DNA of 64,000 nucleotides from Lutraria lutraria (lineage: Eukaryota > Mollusca > Bivalvia > Venerida > Mactridae), in assembly GCA_964023205.1 (NCBI GenBank), contig OZ026843.1:6805029-6869028 (forward strand), read 5' to 3'. The notes beneath the pieces are model-generated. The model saw only the letters and a list, made by a program, of their open reading frames with translations, was not told where the DNA came from and did not search any database. Position 1 is the first letter of the stretch. The number at the start of each line of letters is the position of its first letter. Shown one piece after another: positions 1 to 14,380 of the stretch. The position numbers were made by a program, and so were the translations under genes.

Positions 1-616
1 CAACTAAATTCTGCGGTTTTGATCATCCCTAAGCCCCCAAGCTGAATGATTTTGAATTTTCCTCTTTCGTCATCCCACTAGTCCCACTCTTGAAGGCTAT
101 AAGCCTTCTGCTAGAAATCTGACTTCCTTTTTTTGTTTTTAGTGAAAAAAGTTATCATTTTCCACATTGAGGCAGGAAAAAAATATCTATTCCATTTTAG
201 AATTTGAGGTATTGTAGAAAGGGATATTCTTAAATGATCATTTTTCAGTTTAATAACAAATGTATATCTTTCTGACTTCACGTCTCATTAGTGTCGGATA
301 CTGCATTCATATAACACGGACATGAGAACGGCGGATCAGTGAAACCATTTAATTATAAAGTAGACCGTGATATTGTTGAAGTAAACATAGCAGGATCAGT
401 TTTCTTTGATCTTTGTCAAAAAAAAACTTCTTGGCGAATTCCCTTCTTTTTGTATTAAAATCAATGCTATCAGGCCTGATAACAAACAAATGCTGTTTAA
501 TTAATGCACATTTAATGTTATTTTACTATTAAAAGATCAGTAAATCTTGTTTCATTGATTGATATATAATTATTTTACACTTGTATTTATTTTATACAAT
601 GTTTGTTGTATTACAG

Positions 617-2342
617 GTGAAGCCATTCCATTTGTGCACTTGCCTATGAAAGCTTTATCATTGGGTAGCTCCCAGAATAAAGCTTACTTTTTGATCTCAT
701 ACCACTGGGTTCTTAGTATGATTGGAAGAGTCGTGTTTGGTTGGATAGCGGATCGACCTTGGGCTAGTCCCGTACAGCTGAACAACGTCATGATTATACT
801 TGCTGGAGTTCTGTCCCTTTTTACATATTTTTACGACAACTACAACTGGCTTGCTTTCTACGCGTCACTATTTGGATTTCTGACGAGTAAGTTTTAACAA
901 TTGTAACTCGAATTTTCTTATCTGTAGAACAAATCTGTTCCTCATCTTACGTTTTTATAAAATTATCAAAAACTTAAAAGCCTGCCTTGTTGCCTGTCGT
1001 GCAACCTTTCATGTAGGTTCCTGTAGATTTTAATAAATAATTTTAATAATCTGAAAAAAGAGTTAAATTAAGTCTGACAATTTAGCCATAGCCATGGTAC
1101 AGTGGTAAGTGAACTGGATTTTTTACCCGGAGATGCAGGTTCGATTCCAGGTCACGGCAGGTCATACACTTTCATGAAAATTTGACAACACAGTATAGAT
1201 TTCCCTCAACATGTGGAAAAGTAGCCAGTTCCTTGTGGAATGAATGATAAGTTAGTACTGGTTAGAAAATTGTCCAGGAAAACGTGTAACATGAATCAAC
1301 CATATATTTAACTGAAAAAATTGTGAAAAAATGTGTTAAACTCAAACAAACAATAAAAGTCTGACAATTTGTCTAATTTCAGGTGCATTTTTTACTCTTC
1401 GATCAATTATACTGATTGAATTGTTTGGAAAGAATAGCCTTTTATCCTCTTTTAGTCTTCTTACATTTTTTCATGGAATTGCTGTGTTCGTAGGATATCG
1501 ATTTACAGGTAAGTTCAAAATAATTGGAGAAATTATTTTTCCCAGATGTAACTATGTTATGTCTGATGTAATATATCTTGAATTTGGAGACTTTCAAAGA
1601 TGCATTTAGTCAGAATAAAGATTATGCTGAGAAACAAGGATTTTTTTGAGATTTTGAAGTTCTGGTCAATGGTTATAAAGAATGAGAACATTCTCAGAGT
1701 TAAAGATCTCATTTTCATACCCTTGAGTATTTTAGTTGATAGATATAACTGTTTAATTGTTTTTGTTCAAATTATTACATCATTCTGATGGAAGTATATA
1801 AAATTTATATCGTCATTGGATTGTCGTAATTACCTGATAAAAACAAAGATACGACTCTGAGAATGATCTCAAAATTTTACTTCAGACCCTGATCTCAAAA
1901 GTCAAATTAATGAGATCATTTGAGGTGCATTCAGTTCTGTAGAAAAGACTATTAATCATATTGATAATTATGAACAATATTTAATATGATAATGAATTAT
2001 GTACAAAATTTGTCATGATTATAAAAATTATTTAATATTTGTTATTCTTTTGTATGTGAAAAATACATGCTACAAACATCATATAAAAAATATGTAGATA
2101 ATAATGACAATAATGATAGAGAGTGTTGTTTATATCTGATATCTATTTCAGATATTCTTCATGGAAATGGAGCGTTTTATGTTACCGGCTTATTTTTGTG
2201 TTTGGCTGGCTTGCTTGGAACGATACTACCAAAAGTAAAAGTCTGGGAAACGCGAAGGCAGAATAGGTTTGAACTCGTACACATTGAAGAGTTGACAGAG
2301 CCAGAAACTTACAAAATTGAGAATTGTGAAAGTACAATTTGA
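617..2342 (+). CDS. SLC16 / monocarboxylate transporter-like protein, C-terminal part (5' exons outside the window)
   Basis: Three coding exons are seen: 617-886, 1383-1508 and 2152-2342 (stop TGA at 2340-2342). Each has an AG acceptor, the two internal donors are GTAAGT-like, and all junctions are in the same phase (one base before, two after). The 194 complete residues cover the second half of a 12-TM major facilitator: the TM7 start GEAIPFVHLP, then SMIGRVVFGWIADRPW (TM8 and the following loop), then RSIILIELFGKNSL, then the last TM and a short acidic tail. The same blocks occur in the complete SLC16 gene at 27.6-35.4 kb. The family moves monocarboxylates or related small molecules across membranes; the substrate cannot be inferred. 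The arginine of TM8 is present, but the position four residues before it is Ser, where proton-coupled MCTs have Asp. A gene prediction on an mRNA would be needed for the 5' half. Confidence 0.85.
1085..1287 (+). repeat. tRNA-derived SINE, family S1, inside an SLC16 intron
   Basis: The head has an A-box-like CATGGTACAGTGG and a B-box GGTTCGATTCC. It is followed by a tRNA-unrelated body (GAAAATTTGAC ... CCTTGTGG ... TTGTCCAGGAAAAC). The same head and body recur near 36.9, 56.2, 56.7 and 61.9 kb, and the body alone near 8.03 kb. It lies between the first two visible exons of the upstream SLC16 gene, in sense orientation. Family name not assigned. Confidence 0.8.
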
Positions 2343-5300
2343 ATAGGAAATGTTGAGAAGAACTTGAGAACATTCTGAAGTACCAAGACTCATTGTATCG
2401 TTTGACACTTGGTGTTACTGAACGGAGTCTTGTGGAATGGTTGCAGAATTGTCATAGTGCCCTTTATCAGCCCTGTCAGGGATGTCTTCAAGCTGTTGAG
2501 CATATAGACATATTGATTTTTAGTTGAAATCACATGGGCTTTTTTCATTGTTTATCTAAGTGTTGTTGTCATAGCAACTATATGTTATATGAAGACAGTG
2601 ACATCATTTTGCAATCATCTCGATGTATCTTATTAATAAAATATGTGTGTAAATAGACCATCATCGCTGTTATGAAGTCTTGAAAGTGCGAAGGTCATTT
2701 AACAACTGTAGTTTTTGTGCATTTGCTTTGGGTAAGCAGTATCTTTGTTCCATCTCAAGGCAACATGGTTGTACATTGTTTGCTTCATGGACGAGATATG
2801 TCCCGTTTGTGCTGATATGCCAAGTATTATGCATTTATTTTGCTTTGTATCATATTATTGAGTTGAGGGACATATTAAGTTTGAAGTTAAAAGGCTGAAA
2901 GATAATTTAGAGTTTTGAATCTCTTCTATAATAAATCTAGAAATAACAATCCAAATGACCCCGCTTGTTATTTTACCCTCTGTTGAGCATCTTTTTTACA
3001 TATTAGGGGATTATTTTCCATTGAAAACTTAATTCACATGAATGATAATTGTGTTTAAAAAAACTGAAGTATCAATTCAATAATCTTTTTAATGAAATTA
3101 GTAACTGTAGCTATGTCAGTCGTTCGTGAATTCTTGACCTATTAGTGTTTTACTTTTATGGTTTGTTTAAGTCTGCTGTTAGTTGTCATTAATACCTTAC
3201 ATGGTAAAATTGTTTGTTTTTATTTGTTTGTTCGGGCCTATTTATTTCTGATACATTAAAGGCCTACTTTTTTGTTGAAGGGTTATTTTTTAACGTATGA
3301 CTAAGAAAAAAGTGCTATGCTATGTTAACGTTTTGACTGCATGCGGGGCGTTTAAGAAATAATTGTGCTATTATACAACTGTGATAGACTGGATGAAGTA
3401 CCTTGCGAAAAAATGAAATAAACTAAAATGTTATTTCAGTGGAATCTGTTCTTGTGTACAAGTGAATCTCAGATTTTTACCAAGCTCTGACGCCTTGTTT
3501 GCAGTTTAAGCGTTGACTGATAATATATATATACATATTTAATCTTTCGATATCTATAACCACACAATAGTTTTGATTGCTCCTTGTGCCACATAAGGCC
3601 TTGAACACCATTACTTGTTATGTTCATTAGAGCTATTACTATTAGTTTTAATGTTGTTTCCCCTAATTAATTGACCCCTATGTTTTATATAGACTAGGAG
3701 TTGGTATGTGTTGAAAAAAGTTATATTTTTTCTCACAAAATAGAAATACTGGAGACCGGAGCAGGAATTGTTCGTCATTAGTACTTTTAATGATAAAAAT
3801 ATGAACTTTTTATATTTTAGGTAGATTTAAAAGTGTACCGTTTTTCTGACTTTGTGCTATTACATATTGAGAATGAGAGTAATTTTTTATGATTTTGCAC
3901 ATGCTAAGACAGTAATCTTGCTTGTGGGTACAAAGATGCTTAGTGGAAATAGCACCCTTATGAAAGTGTGTTTCTCATTTGTACCTTGTACGAATTCATT
4001 TTGACCTTGCATAGTGTTATGTGTAACTGCATTCTTACAGTATGTGTAGTTGGTCAGCCGGGTATTGTTTGATCTCGATTTTTGTTTTGTACATAATCAC
4101 TGATATTATGCATCAGAACTTGTAATTAATCATATTTGTTGTGTAAATGTTTAAGACAATTCTGTGTGGATTCCCATCACTGTATCTTATGAATTGAGTT
4201 TTATTAAGTTCTTACTCAATGCCTGAATTTTTTAGCTATTAACTTACACTTGTATTTTTGTAATGTATTGCTTTACTGGAAAAAGGCGAACAGTTTTATT
4301 AAATTTTCTTAGCCACCTAGCGGAGTTATGTACTCCTTTGATGGACAAAGTTTGCTTTGATGAATTGTAGCAATGACTTCTTAAAAAATGTGAGCTTGAA
4401 TTTTATTAATTTAAATCCACATGTTTGTTGGTACGGATTTATGAAGGTGCTGATGCTTTTGGTATTTTGTTTTCATTGGTCATTCATTTTGCTATTCCTA
4501 TTGACTGAACCATATGGTGTGTCTTAATTGTAATTGGCTATTTCATGACTGAGCAGGCAGGTTCTGATTGGCTGAGCTGGCATGTTCTGATGGGCTTAGC
4601 CTTACAGTGTATTGATCATTCCTACTGATCGTGCCTCTTGGTTATTTGTTCTGATTGGCTGAGAATACAAATACATCTAGATTTCATGTATATCTTTTTG
4701 ATAAGTCAGCTAATAAATTTGTATTTCCAAGTTAGTTTGAATATCTCACTATGGCTATGTCACTATAGTATGAAAGACACATTTACTGCCAGTTATCAGT
4801 CTATAGAGCAGATTTTGTTAAGCATATACCAAGTAAAGATATTTTTCTTATTTCTTCTAGCACCGATGTTTATATCAGAAACAAATAATAGGTAAAAATT
4901 TTCACTGCAAGCTCAACATGCAAAAATAATGATTAATAAGGACTTGATATCAAAAGATACTTTCCTTCTTAGAAAACGTACAAAAGGTACTGATAATGTT
5001 TGATATTAATATCGGGAGTTTGATTGTTTGACTTTTCTCAGTGTTAATTGAGAATTAATTGTTTAGATATATATGGTGTGTGTTTTTTATATGATCAAAT
5101 AGGGCATACAGTCATTTTAATACAGATATTTTTTATGTTGAATATCTTGTTAGAATTTTTAAAATAAGTATTGAAAGAAAATAGTTGATTTAGTAATGAT
5201 ACCTTTTTTATATTGATAATCAATATATGATATTTAATTTTCGTTTTTGATGGTCGCCAAAACTATATTGTTAAAGAAATTTTTGTGTGTGTTTATTTAC

Positions 5301-8300
5301 TGTATTAAATGTGCTGTAACATTTTCTGACACTTCTTGTTTGATGTTAATATGTTGTGTTTTTTTTTGCTTACATATGTGTATATGCAAGACTGTACATT
5401 TACATATAAGATATATATTTGTACTAGGGCTTGTTTTTTTATTGCTTTTTAGAATTTATTGTCACTATTTCTGCAATGAAGAAATGGTGGTGGCCTCGCT
5501 TGTTAATTGGCTTTTTAAAAATGTGTGTAGGCATTGTCTTTTGTGTCATGTACATTTAAGTACAAAGTACCATGTTTTATTTGTTTTTTACTTGTTCACG
5601 ATGATTCAAACACATTAAAAGCTCGGATTTTATATGTTTCTTGTCCGATAGCTGTTTGTTTAGCTTGTTATACTAATAGCTTTACTATGTAATTGCACTT
5701 AAGGTTGGTTGTTCATGAAAAATCATGATTAAATTTTGTTTCTTTTGAGTTTTATGTATCATTCGCGTTTTGATATCTTACTAGTTTTGCCTTAATTAAT
5801 TCTTTGTTCATTTTTGTTGAATTTGTGTAAAAAACTAGCAATTTTGTCAGTAAACATGCTGGAATCTACTGTAACCATCGATACCAGAATAACATGTTGA
5901 GACTTGACACTAAACTTGTCTCTCTTGATTTTAGTGAAACTAAATTTGTCTAATATGTCGAAAAAGAAATTCATATAAATTTACATGTATTGATGACATT
6001 TTAAGTTTTAAATTCTCAAGCAGTAAAACCTTTAAGTTATTACTGTCTGCTTTGATAGATATTATATTACATTTCATGAAAATTAAAGTTTCATATAATT
6101 CCATTTCTTTTATTAAGTATTTTTGTGCGTGAATCCATTTTGCTTACTTGTATTGTTTTGTAATTCAATGCCTGTTTTATTTTAGCTAACATTGTATGCG
6201 CTGTCGTTGATCAATTATTACGGCTTTCGAACATTATGATTGCTTGTTCTCATGTGTACTTAAATTTTTTAATATTTGAAAATAACAACTTAAGAGTTAA
6301 TTCTGTTTGAGCAAGTTATACTTCCATCATGTCAGAGATCTGTTATCGAAAGTTGTTTTCATAATTGACTTAAAAAGCACCAGTAATGTTTGTTTCCTTC
6401 GTGGAACAATCTGATTCTACTGAAATGTAAATTGTTTTCAGGAATAATCTTGTAAGTGGAATGTATGTGTGGTACGTGTTTACTTGATGCTATTTGAAAC
6501 TGTTTTGTCATTGTTTGATACTCGTCCTATAATCATACTCGTCTGGCCGTACCAACTGTAGAAGCCATTGCTGACTTTGTATTTCATACATATAGTCACA
6601 TATTATAATAAGATTACTGGTTATCGTAATTGTAGCTCATTCGACTAATGCTTAACTGATATTTCCCCGATATTGACTCAGTCATTAAGTGATCACTGTA
6701 TCATGATTAACATACGTGACGAGACATATTGAAGTCTGACCCTGTAGATAAAGGCCATCATAGGGAAATGAATGTATAGTGTTTCAGTACTAATGATCTT
6801 TGTTTAGTATCTGTAAAAAGTGGCCATGATTCAGACGGTGGTCGTTATTCAAATATGACCATTAACTTCGACTGTGTGTAGCATTTGTAGGAGTTTGAAT
6901 TTAGGAATGTCTTGAGTTCAAGATGGACCTTTGTTAAGAAAATTTGAAACCGGAATATTTTTGTTAATTTTAAGCTTTCAAGAGTTACCATGCTGTCTTT
7001 ATATATACACATTGTTTTCAGTATATTTTTATCATTTCGTTTCTTATGTATTGTATTTTAAATCTGTTGGTTTTTCATTGAAAGGCATTTAATTGGATAT
7101 TGTCTTTATAGATTGTTTTTGTGTTTGAAACTAAGTTTCTGCTGTTAGATGCCATTTATTTGGTATCAAGTGTCACGTTAGTTGCTAATCTTGGTTAATT
7201 AATTACACGAAACTAGGTAATACATTTTTTTCTATTTGATCATTCATATACATTGTTGTTCTCTTTTCATGGGCATTAAGTTCCTCCAATTAACCGTTAA
7301 TTATCTCATTTGTTGATCACTTGCAAGTCTTCAAGATACATAGAACTAGTAATTGGTTTCAACTATTTTCTATCATTTTTCAATCAGTTTGATTGATTCT
7401 TCTTTATGTGAGGCAAGCTAGCTTGCTTCTGAAATTCTTGTCACTGGTTTGACTTCTCTTATTTACTTTTCAAGTTGAAGAGTGGCCAACCTTCAAATTT
7501 GAACAGTTTCTTATCTTCAAATTGAAGAGTAGCCCAATTGGAATAGTAAGCAAATGGCCGTAATATGAGTACACAGTGCTTTCTTACTTAATAATCTATT
7601 ACCGTACTCGACAGTTTTTTTTTATATCAGCAGATAAGTAAATGTTTTATTATTGGAAAAGAACAATTTGGTATCAATGCAATACTAACTTACAAGCAGA
7701 AAGTATAGGTTTGTCGAATAATGATATTAATGAGATGTTGATAAAAATTGTATTCTCTTTGTTTGTTCAACATCCTGTATGTTACACCATTTTAGGTTGC
7801 AAAATAATGGGTGTGAACTATAGAAAATCAATTGAGTACAATAAAATCACAAAATGCAATATTGTTGTTGTTGTAGTATAACATGAATTATCAACATGTA
7901 GATTTAGGTATGCCCAACAGTAACCTATTGATAGATCGGGTGATACATGTAAGGTATTGTTCAGTATGTCATTTCATAGACATATCTTTCAGAAGTCAAC
8001 TGGTTTGACTCTCAGTTGAGGAAGATAAATACCTCTATGAAATTTGACAAAAATATCAATTTTCTTCCATAAGAGGAGAGTTACCGGCTCCTTGTGGAAG
8101 GGTAATGATAGTCCAGGAAAACTGAAAAAGGCATTAAAAGGCACTGAAAAGATGGCATCTTCAACATTTTGCAAACAGGTTCAGACGTTATTCATTCTTT
8201 AGTGGTGGACTAACTTTTGACATCAGATTCTGCAGTCAGTAAAAGTCCACCTTTGGGACCAATGATGTCTCAATATTGAGTGTTGTTGAGTTCAAATATA

Positions 8301-8460
8301 TTTGATACATCTACTGTATATATATTATATGATATAGATAAAATTGTTCATAGATTATTGGATCTCATTTAGTGTAATGGAGCTTTTCTTTACATGATGC
8401 ATCTGGGTATTTTATTTCATTTTTTAAAAGACAAATAATCAAATATGTAAGTCGTAAAAT
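2343..8460 (+). other. Long thymine-rich 3'-UTR-like stretch downstream of the first SLC16 gene
   Basis: No ORF here carries a recognisable domain; the longest (5247-5618) is a T-rich, Leu/Phe/Cys composition artefact. The + strand is clearly T-rich throughout, and the skew flips to A-rich at about 8.45 kb. AATAAA signals occur early (2635-2640, 3417-3422), so a short 3' UTR ending near 2.65 kb is possible. The persistent skew makes a much longer alternative UTR, or read-through transcription, plausible. This is inference from composition only. Confidence 0.4.
8032..8124 (+). repeat. SINE S1 fragment (body only, head missing)
   Basis: It contains the S1 body landmarks in order: TCTATGAAATTTGAC, then CCTTGTGGAAGG, then GTCCAGGAAAACTG. 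The tRNA-like head with its A and B boxes is absent, so this is a 5'-truncated copy. It sits near the predicted meeting point of the two convergent 3' ends. Confidence 0.6.
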
Positions 8461-8462
8461 AC

Positions 8463-8468
8463 TTTATT
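8463..8468 (-). terminator. Candidate distal polyadenylation signal of the BTG gene
   Basis: TTTATT on the + strand reads AATAAA on the minus strand. It lies at the point where the A/T strand skew changes sign, which is why it is preferred over other AATAAA copies in the interval. Confidence 0.35.
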
Positions 8469-11400
8469 CAGATCTGCTTTGATTGTGAGGTTACCACACC
8501 CTGATAACATTGTCAAGATAATTTTGCATCACACAATATACATGAACACAAGACAATAAACATTATATAATCTCCCTAAGTCAAGCCAAGGGAGGCAACT
8601 CCAGAATAAAATTATCAGACAAACATACAATCATAAAACAACAACGCATCTAAATTAGAATAAAAGGTGGGTGCCATTTTCATATTGTACTGACTCTTGG
8701 TATGGATGCAAAATAGTTGAATATTTTTCATATGTTTCTATCAAAAATACTCGAATGAAAAACATGCTGAGTTTGGCTAATTCTGATCGACTAGAAAATG
8801 TCTAACACCTAAATTCTAATTTAGACCTTACAATAAAATTATAACATCAAATTGTTCGTATCAGGTCCTCAGTTAATTGTGACTATTTTTCAAGTAAAAG
8901 ATAACAATATTAAACAGGTAACAACGGTACAAAAGATAAAAGTGATATTTCATTCTTAATGAAGAACATAGTCACCATGGCAATTTTTTCTAAAAATACC
9001 GTAAAACCTTTTCTCCAGAATTTGTTAAGATTTCATTATTAAAATACATGTTTGATTTTAAAATTCCATAAATAATAATCAAATCATGTGTACAACTATG
9101 AACTATCACTACTCAATATATGTTAAAACAGCCAGGATGTATTTGTTAAAGCAATGTTTGAAAGATTTGTTCTTTCTATCTTATACATTGTCATAAAATT
9201 GAAAATCTCTTGTACATATTAATTAATACTGTATGTTACCGACAGCTTCAAAAATTTAAGAAGTTATCTAATTTTTAATGTCAAATATACTCAATTTCAA
9301 CATATTCCAATCTCGTAAAAATACAAACTATTCTAAAATACTACCAACGTACACATACTACAAGAAAATATGATGGAATAAAACGAGACAGACATCATTT
9401 TTATATATTTCAAACAAGACTTGGTATACACTTAAATAACGACGATACACAAAGTGTCTTTCGTGTTATAACTGAGATCAAATATTGACAGGTGATGGAG
9501 AAGACAAATTATTCCCTAATAAAAGCCCCATTTGATCAATTTTTTTTAAATTTATCGACATATTCTTAATATGGTTTATGTAAGATGATTTTCAAATACG
9601 TTGGAAATACTTTGAAAGATGAAGCATTGATGGAAAGTCATAATACTTGCTGTTCTCTAATTGAGTGGTGGGGCATTAATTATGGTAGATATGTTAATTA
9701 GGGAATATTTGGTTCATAAAATGTTGAATACATAGTGAAAATGGGATGTTAAAATTTGATAAGATGATTGTAATATACTAATATTGATCATATAACATGC
9801 TGTAGTTTTGTGTAAAGACAACATACGTAACAATAATGTTTATGACTAGTCTCATGCATACCGATGATAACAAATTTTGAATCAATGTATCCCTATTACT
9901 CACACTCGGAAGTCATTCTGTTATTAACCACAGTAAAATGTATGAAAATGTAATCAATTCACTATCACCACTGTTTAAATATGCCAGAATATTGCATCAA
10001 ACAAACAATATTACATACCTATGAACAGAAAAACCTGTCTATTAAACAATCAAGTAAGTTTACAGCCACAAACTTATTTTTCTTTTATAAATTTGTATAT
10101 AAGATTCCATAGTTACTACTTTTTATTTGCCAATTAAGAATAAATGAAGGAAATTTATTTGTGAATGAAATGAAAACGGGCTAGCAATCAAAATACAGAA
10201 ATACTCAAAAATTATATGTTGCGTTCAATACTAACTGTAAGTTCTTATGGCAGGGAACACTATTTTGATGTAATAGAATGTACACATATTTTGATAAAAA
10301 ACAAATAGAAAAGATGTAAATTAGTTGAATCAACAGGCCTGCACAGGTAATCGTGATTGTAAATGAATGCATTCAAATCATTTCACAGAGAGTAACAACA
10401 CAAATTCTCTCTCACAACAGATCTGATAACGTTGTACACTTCAAACAAGCACACAGTTCATGTAGTCTTTTGGATAAATCAATTTTCATTATCATAAAAC
10501 CCATGTATTGAAGAAATTCAAGATTGTTATCAAATTAAAGTTGAAAATTAATCTTAGAAAAGAGAAATATTATATAATTGCCTTAATAAATGTTATTACC
10601 TCCCTTTGTTCAATCCGAAAGAATTCAATCACTGAATGCTTGTTAATCAGTAGTTACAAGGTTATTTACAATAGATAATGTATAGGTAATGTGTATGATA
10701 AAAATGAAAACACACAGAAATATCATGCAATGTAAACCCCTAACAACAAGAGTTTGAGAATATAAAACTTTAACATGATCTAAGAACACTGAAAGCCTTA
10801 AAGGACTTGATAGAATATTAAAATACTAAGCAATTCATACTTTCTGTTCAATACACAGATTTCATCTATTTAAAATATCATTTAGCACTGAAATAGAAAT
10901 TAAATCATTTGGATAAAAATCAGTTTTTTTCTGATAGCGATTTAACTAATATAAAGTTTTATAAACTCTGTGCTACTCTCCATTCAGAAAAGATAAAACC
11001 GCTCATATAAATGTTAACAACTAAATAATACAATAAATATATATAATTTTACGTAATATACAAACGATTATACACTATTTAAATGACATAAAATACTACT
11101 TTTGTAATGAAAAATTAAAACAGTAACACATTCCGCAAACTATTTCTCAATGTACAGAAAGAAAAAATAATACATTCAGTATATTGAATTATTGATGAAT
11201 CAATACTAAAGATTATCACTACTGAAACAGTACATTATTTACAGAGTTGTTAAACTTCAGCAATTCAACCAGTACTAATTTTACAGTTCTCACATTTTTG
11301 GCCCTACATTCACAAGGAAAACCTGTTTCTAAGATACCCAGAGAATTCCCATAATTCAGTTTACAAAATTTCCCTCAAAGTTAGCACTATGTTCCCAAAA

Positions 11401-11909
11401 ACTCATTTTTGGTGCATTTTCTAAAACCAAACTATTTTCTTTCAAATTCATTGATGGTGCTAGCAAAAACCCTTACATGAAAACCAAACTCACACAAAAC
11501 TAGCATATGAGCAAGTATAAGAAAATAGTGAATCAATGGCTGGAATTTCTTGGCTGAAAAAATAAATAAGCCTCCAAATTCATAAATTAATGAAATAATA
11601 AATAATAACAACAAAACAAGGGCACTATTTTACAAATTGCTTTGTTAAAGAATTCATTAACTTAGAAAATATATTAATGTATATATAGAGACTTATTCTC
11701 TTGTAAGTTTTAATATTCAATAATTACATCACTTGATTTCGACTCTGTACAAAATATTGCATTTCTCCTTAAATTATTCTACAAATGTATATACAAAAAA
11801 ATGTACACTGATCTAATAAATGAGAAAATTTACAAATGTAATGCTAATTTAACAGTCAACAATAAATGTAAGAAATATGATAAGCTGGATGTCAATGAAG
11901 TAAGTAATA

Positions 11910-12101
11910 CAGTAAAACCTTTCTGATCCAAACTTGTTCGTACTGACAAAAATGTTCAGATTTAAGGTTTTCGGAATAGAAAGGTTCTGAATTGATAAGT
12001 CTTTAAGCATTAAATACATGATGAAAAACTGGGAGAGCCCGACTTGTTCAGTTTACAGAGGATTCCGGTTTATAAAGGGTCGGATTAGGGAGGTTTGACT
12101 G
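11910..12101. mobile_element. MITE (Tc1/mariner or pogo-like termini) inside the BTG 3' UTR
   Basis: The left end CAGTAAAACCTTTCTGATCC and the right end GGATTAGGGAGGTTTGACTG are imperfect inverted repeats of each other. The left end follows TA and the right end is followed by CA, a probable decayed TA target duplication. There is no coding capacity. The termini resemble the CAGTCAAACCTG family found elsewhere in the window. Confidence 0.65.
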
Positions 12102-14380
12102 CACATAGAAACCAGCTATTTTAAAAATGATGCCTACACATTTTGGAATGCTTACTAGACTGCAAAACAAACACTATGGATTCTTTTATTAACTTACAAC
12201 ACCACACAGTGATATGCAAGTTATACGGAATTCTGAAGATAGTAGTACAAAAATAAGATGACTTTAAGAATCAGTGTTTAAGTAATTCAATATGTATATA
12301 CACAAAAGGCAGTGGCCACTGTAATATTCATTTTTGATGATTGGTAAGAAAATATCATTTCTGCCTCGATACATACATGAATGTAACAATGTTTACAGTA
12401 AACTTATTCTGGTTAACTGGTGACATTTTTTAACTGATTCCTTTGCTTATAAAGAATTTTTTGAACATTTGAAAAAATTGTAATTGTGTGACAAAAAGAT
12501 GGAAAATACACATATGTATATATTTTTTGCATGAAAAAAATCTATTAATTATATATGGTGATTGATACAACAAAGATTCAAATAACACATTTCAATGACT
12601 TTATCAAAAATTATAAATAAATTATATCTATTTAATTAATTGACATGGCAAGAGCAATGATCATACATATGATTAAAAAATTAATAGCTTGACATATCAA
12701 TATCCTTTGGCAGTCAAAAATTATACAAGAATTGAAGAAACATTCATCGCTGTTAAAACATCTTGCTGTGTCTTTAATATCACAGAATTAATTTCTAGTA
12801 ATGGTTTTCATTTAAGCATTTTTTGGAGGGGATTAAAGCAAAAAATATGCATACATATTAAGTGATATAATTGACTTCAATAATTTATGCTCAATTTGAT
12901 TTGTTTTAAGTGGAATGCTGCTTAATTGGCAATTAGTGAATGGTAATCAATTTCACATTGCTTGATTTTAACATACATAAAAAGCAGATTTTAAAATAAA
13001 GTATCAACAATGATTTCACCATTTAACTTTCTATTACAGGTAAGGGAAAAAACTTCATTATTGTTCAGCAGCTTCATGGTGGAATTAATTATCAAAAACA
13101 AATTCTATATGATATAATGTGTTACATCAATTAGTTTTATCTGTAACAAGAGAATGAAACTTTGTTGGTTCCAATATTAAAATGAAATATGTTGCTTTTA
13201 ATGAACATCATTTTAAAAACGAAAATCCTAACTACCTTATGGAAGTTGACACAAAATGAAAAAATCAAACTTAAAACCTGTTTTAAACTGCAAGTTATGG
13301 TTAATAAATTGTGAATCTATACATGACAGTTTCACGAGGAACAATATTATCAATATGATTCATATTAAAGATATGTGTTTAACATCTGAGATCTTTGTTC
13401 TTTTCCAAATACAAACATGTGATAAATATACATTTTTTTGTATCATGTGATAATTGATGATGGGAAGTGACTAAGTGCAGAAATGAATCACAAATTTATG
13501 TATAATACAAGTTTTTTTAATTCATGTCAGATAACAGCTGCATCAAAAAGGCCTTACTGTTCATTAAAGTTTTATGTGTATGCTATAGAAAAATTGTACA
13601 ATTGCATGGAATCAAGGTAGCCGGCATGTAATGAAAACTTCAACACAAAGCATGACTTTTATATTGAACTGACTTCTAGCATATTTGTAATACAACTAAA
13701 CTGTAAGAGACGAGATCTACATGATTCACTATGTACAGAAATTATGACAGAACAGAAATGGAAAAATACACATACTGCAATAAATTTAGCACATTTTGAT
13801 CTTTTAGCATATGATATGAAAGATTGCAAAGAATTTCACTGATAACAATGCTATAATCTATTATCGACTAGCTACAGTAATATTGGAAATCAATAAAATT
13901 CACAGCTCAAGGGGAAAGAATAGAATAATTCAAGGGCAGCTTTGATTTCAAAATGAATAGATTTATAGATAACTGAGTACAGTCGGGTATACAACATTGC
14001 ATAAATATTAAGACACATTTTCAGAGCACAAAGATAATTCGCCAGCACTGAATGAGAGCCCTATTTACTACCAGAGTTTAGAATTGATCACTATTCCTAT
14101 GTGTTTTCATTATGATTAATGCGTGGATGAATTGGGAGTTAAAAATCAAAATCTCAAGTCCATTATAACGTAGGCATATGATCGTTAACAAGTCATGTTC
14201 AAATTTCTACAGAATCTAAGCTGCCATATTTGTTAAAAACATGATCAAACCGCATCGACAAAATTCCAATGAGTATCAAAAGACTAGCAGCCAAGGCACA
14301 ATACAATTCTCAAATTACAGCAGACTTAGATTTGCACATCAAAATGAATATCACCCATAGGCTTTCAATTAACACAGACC

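Larger units (their letters stand above)
8463..14380 (-). other. Presumed long 3' UTR of the BTG3/4-like gene
   Basis: Between the BTG stop codon (14381-14383) and a minus-strand AATAAA at 8463-8468 there is no coding signal on either strand. The + strand is A-rich, meaning T-rich in the sense of the BTG gene, along the whole stretch, and the skew reverses just beyond the AATAAA. Such skew fits a transcribed 3' UTR of about 5.9 kb. Several other AATAAA-like sites exist inside, so shorter isoforms are possible. A MITE is embedded at 11910-12101. Confidence 0.45.

Noticed and set aside
5247..5618. 123-aa ORF, hydrophobic and Cys-rich
   Set aside because: It arises from T-rich 3'-UTR-like DNA (runs of Phe, Leu and Cys codons); no start context, motif or splice signals.
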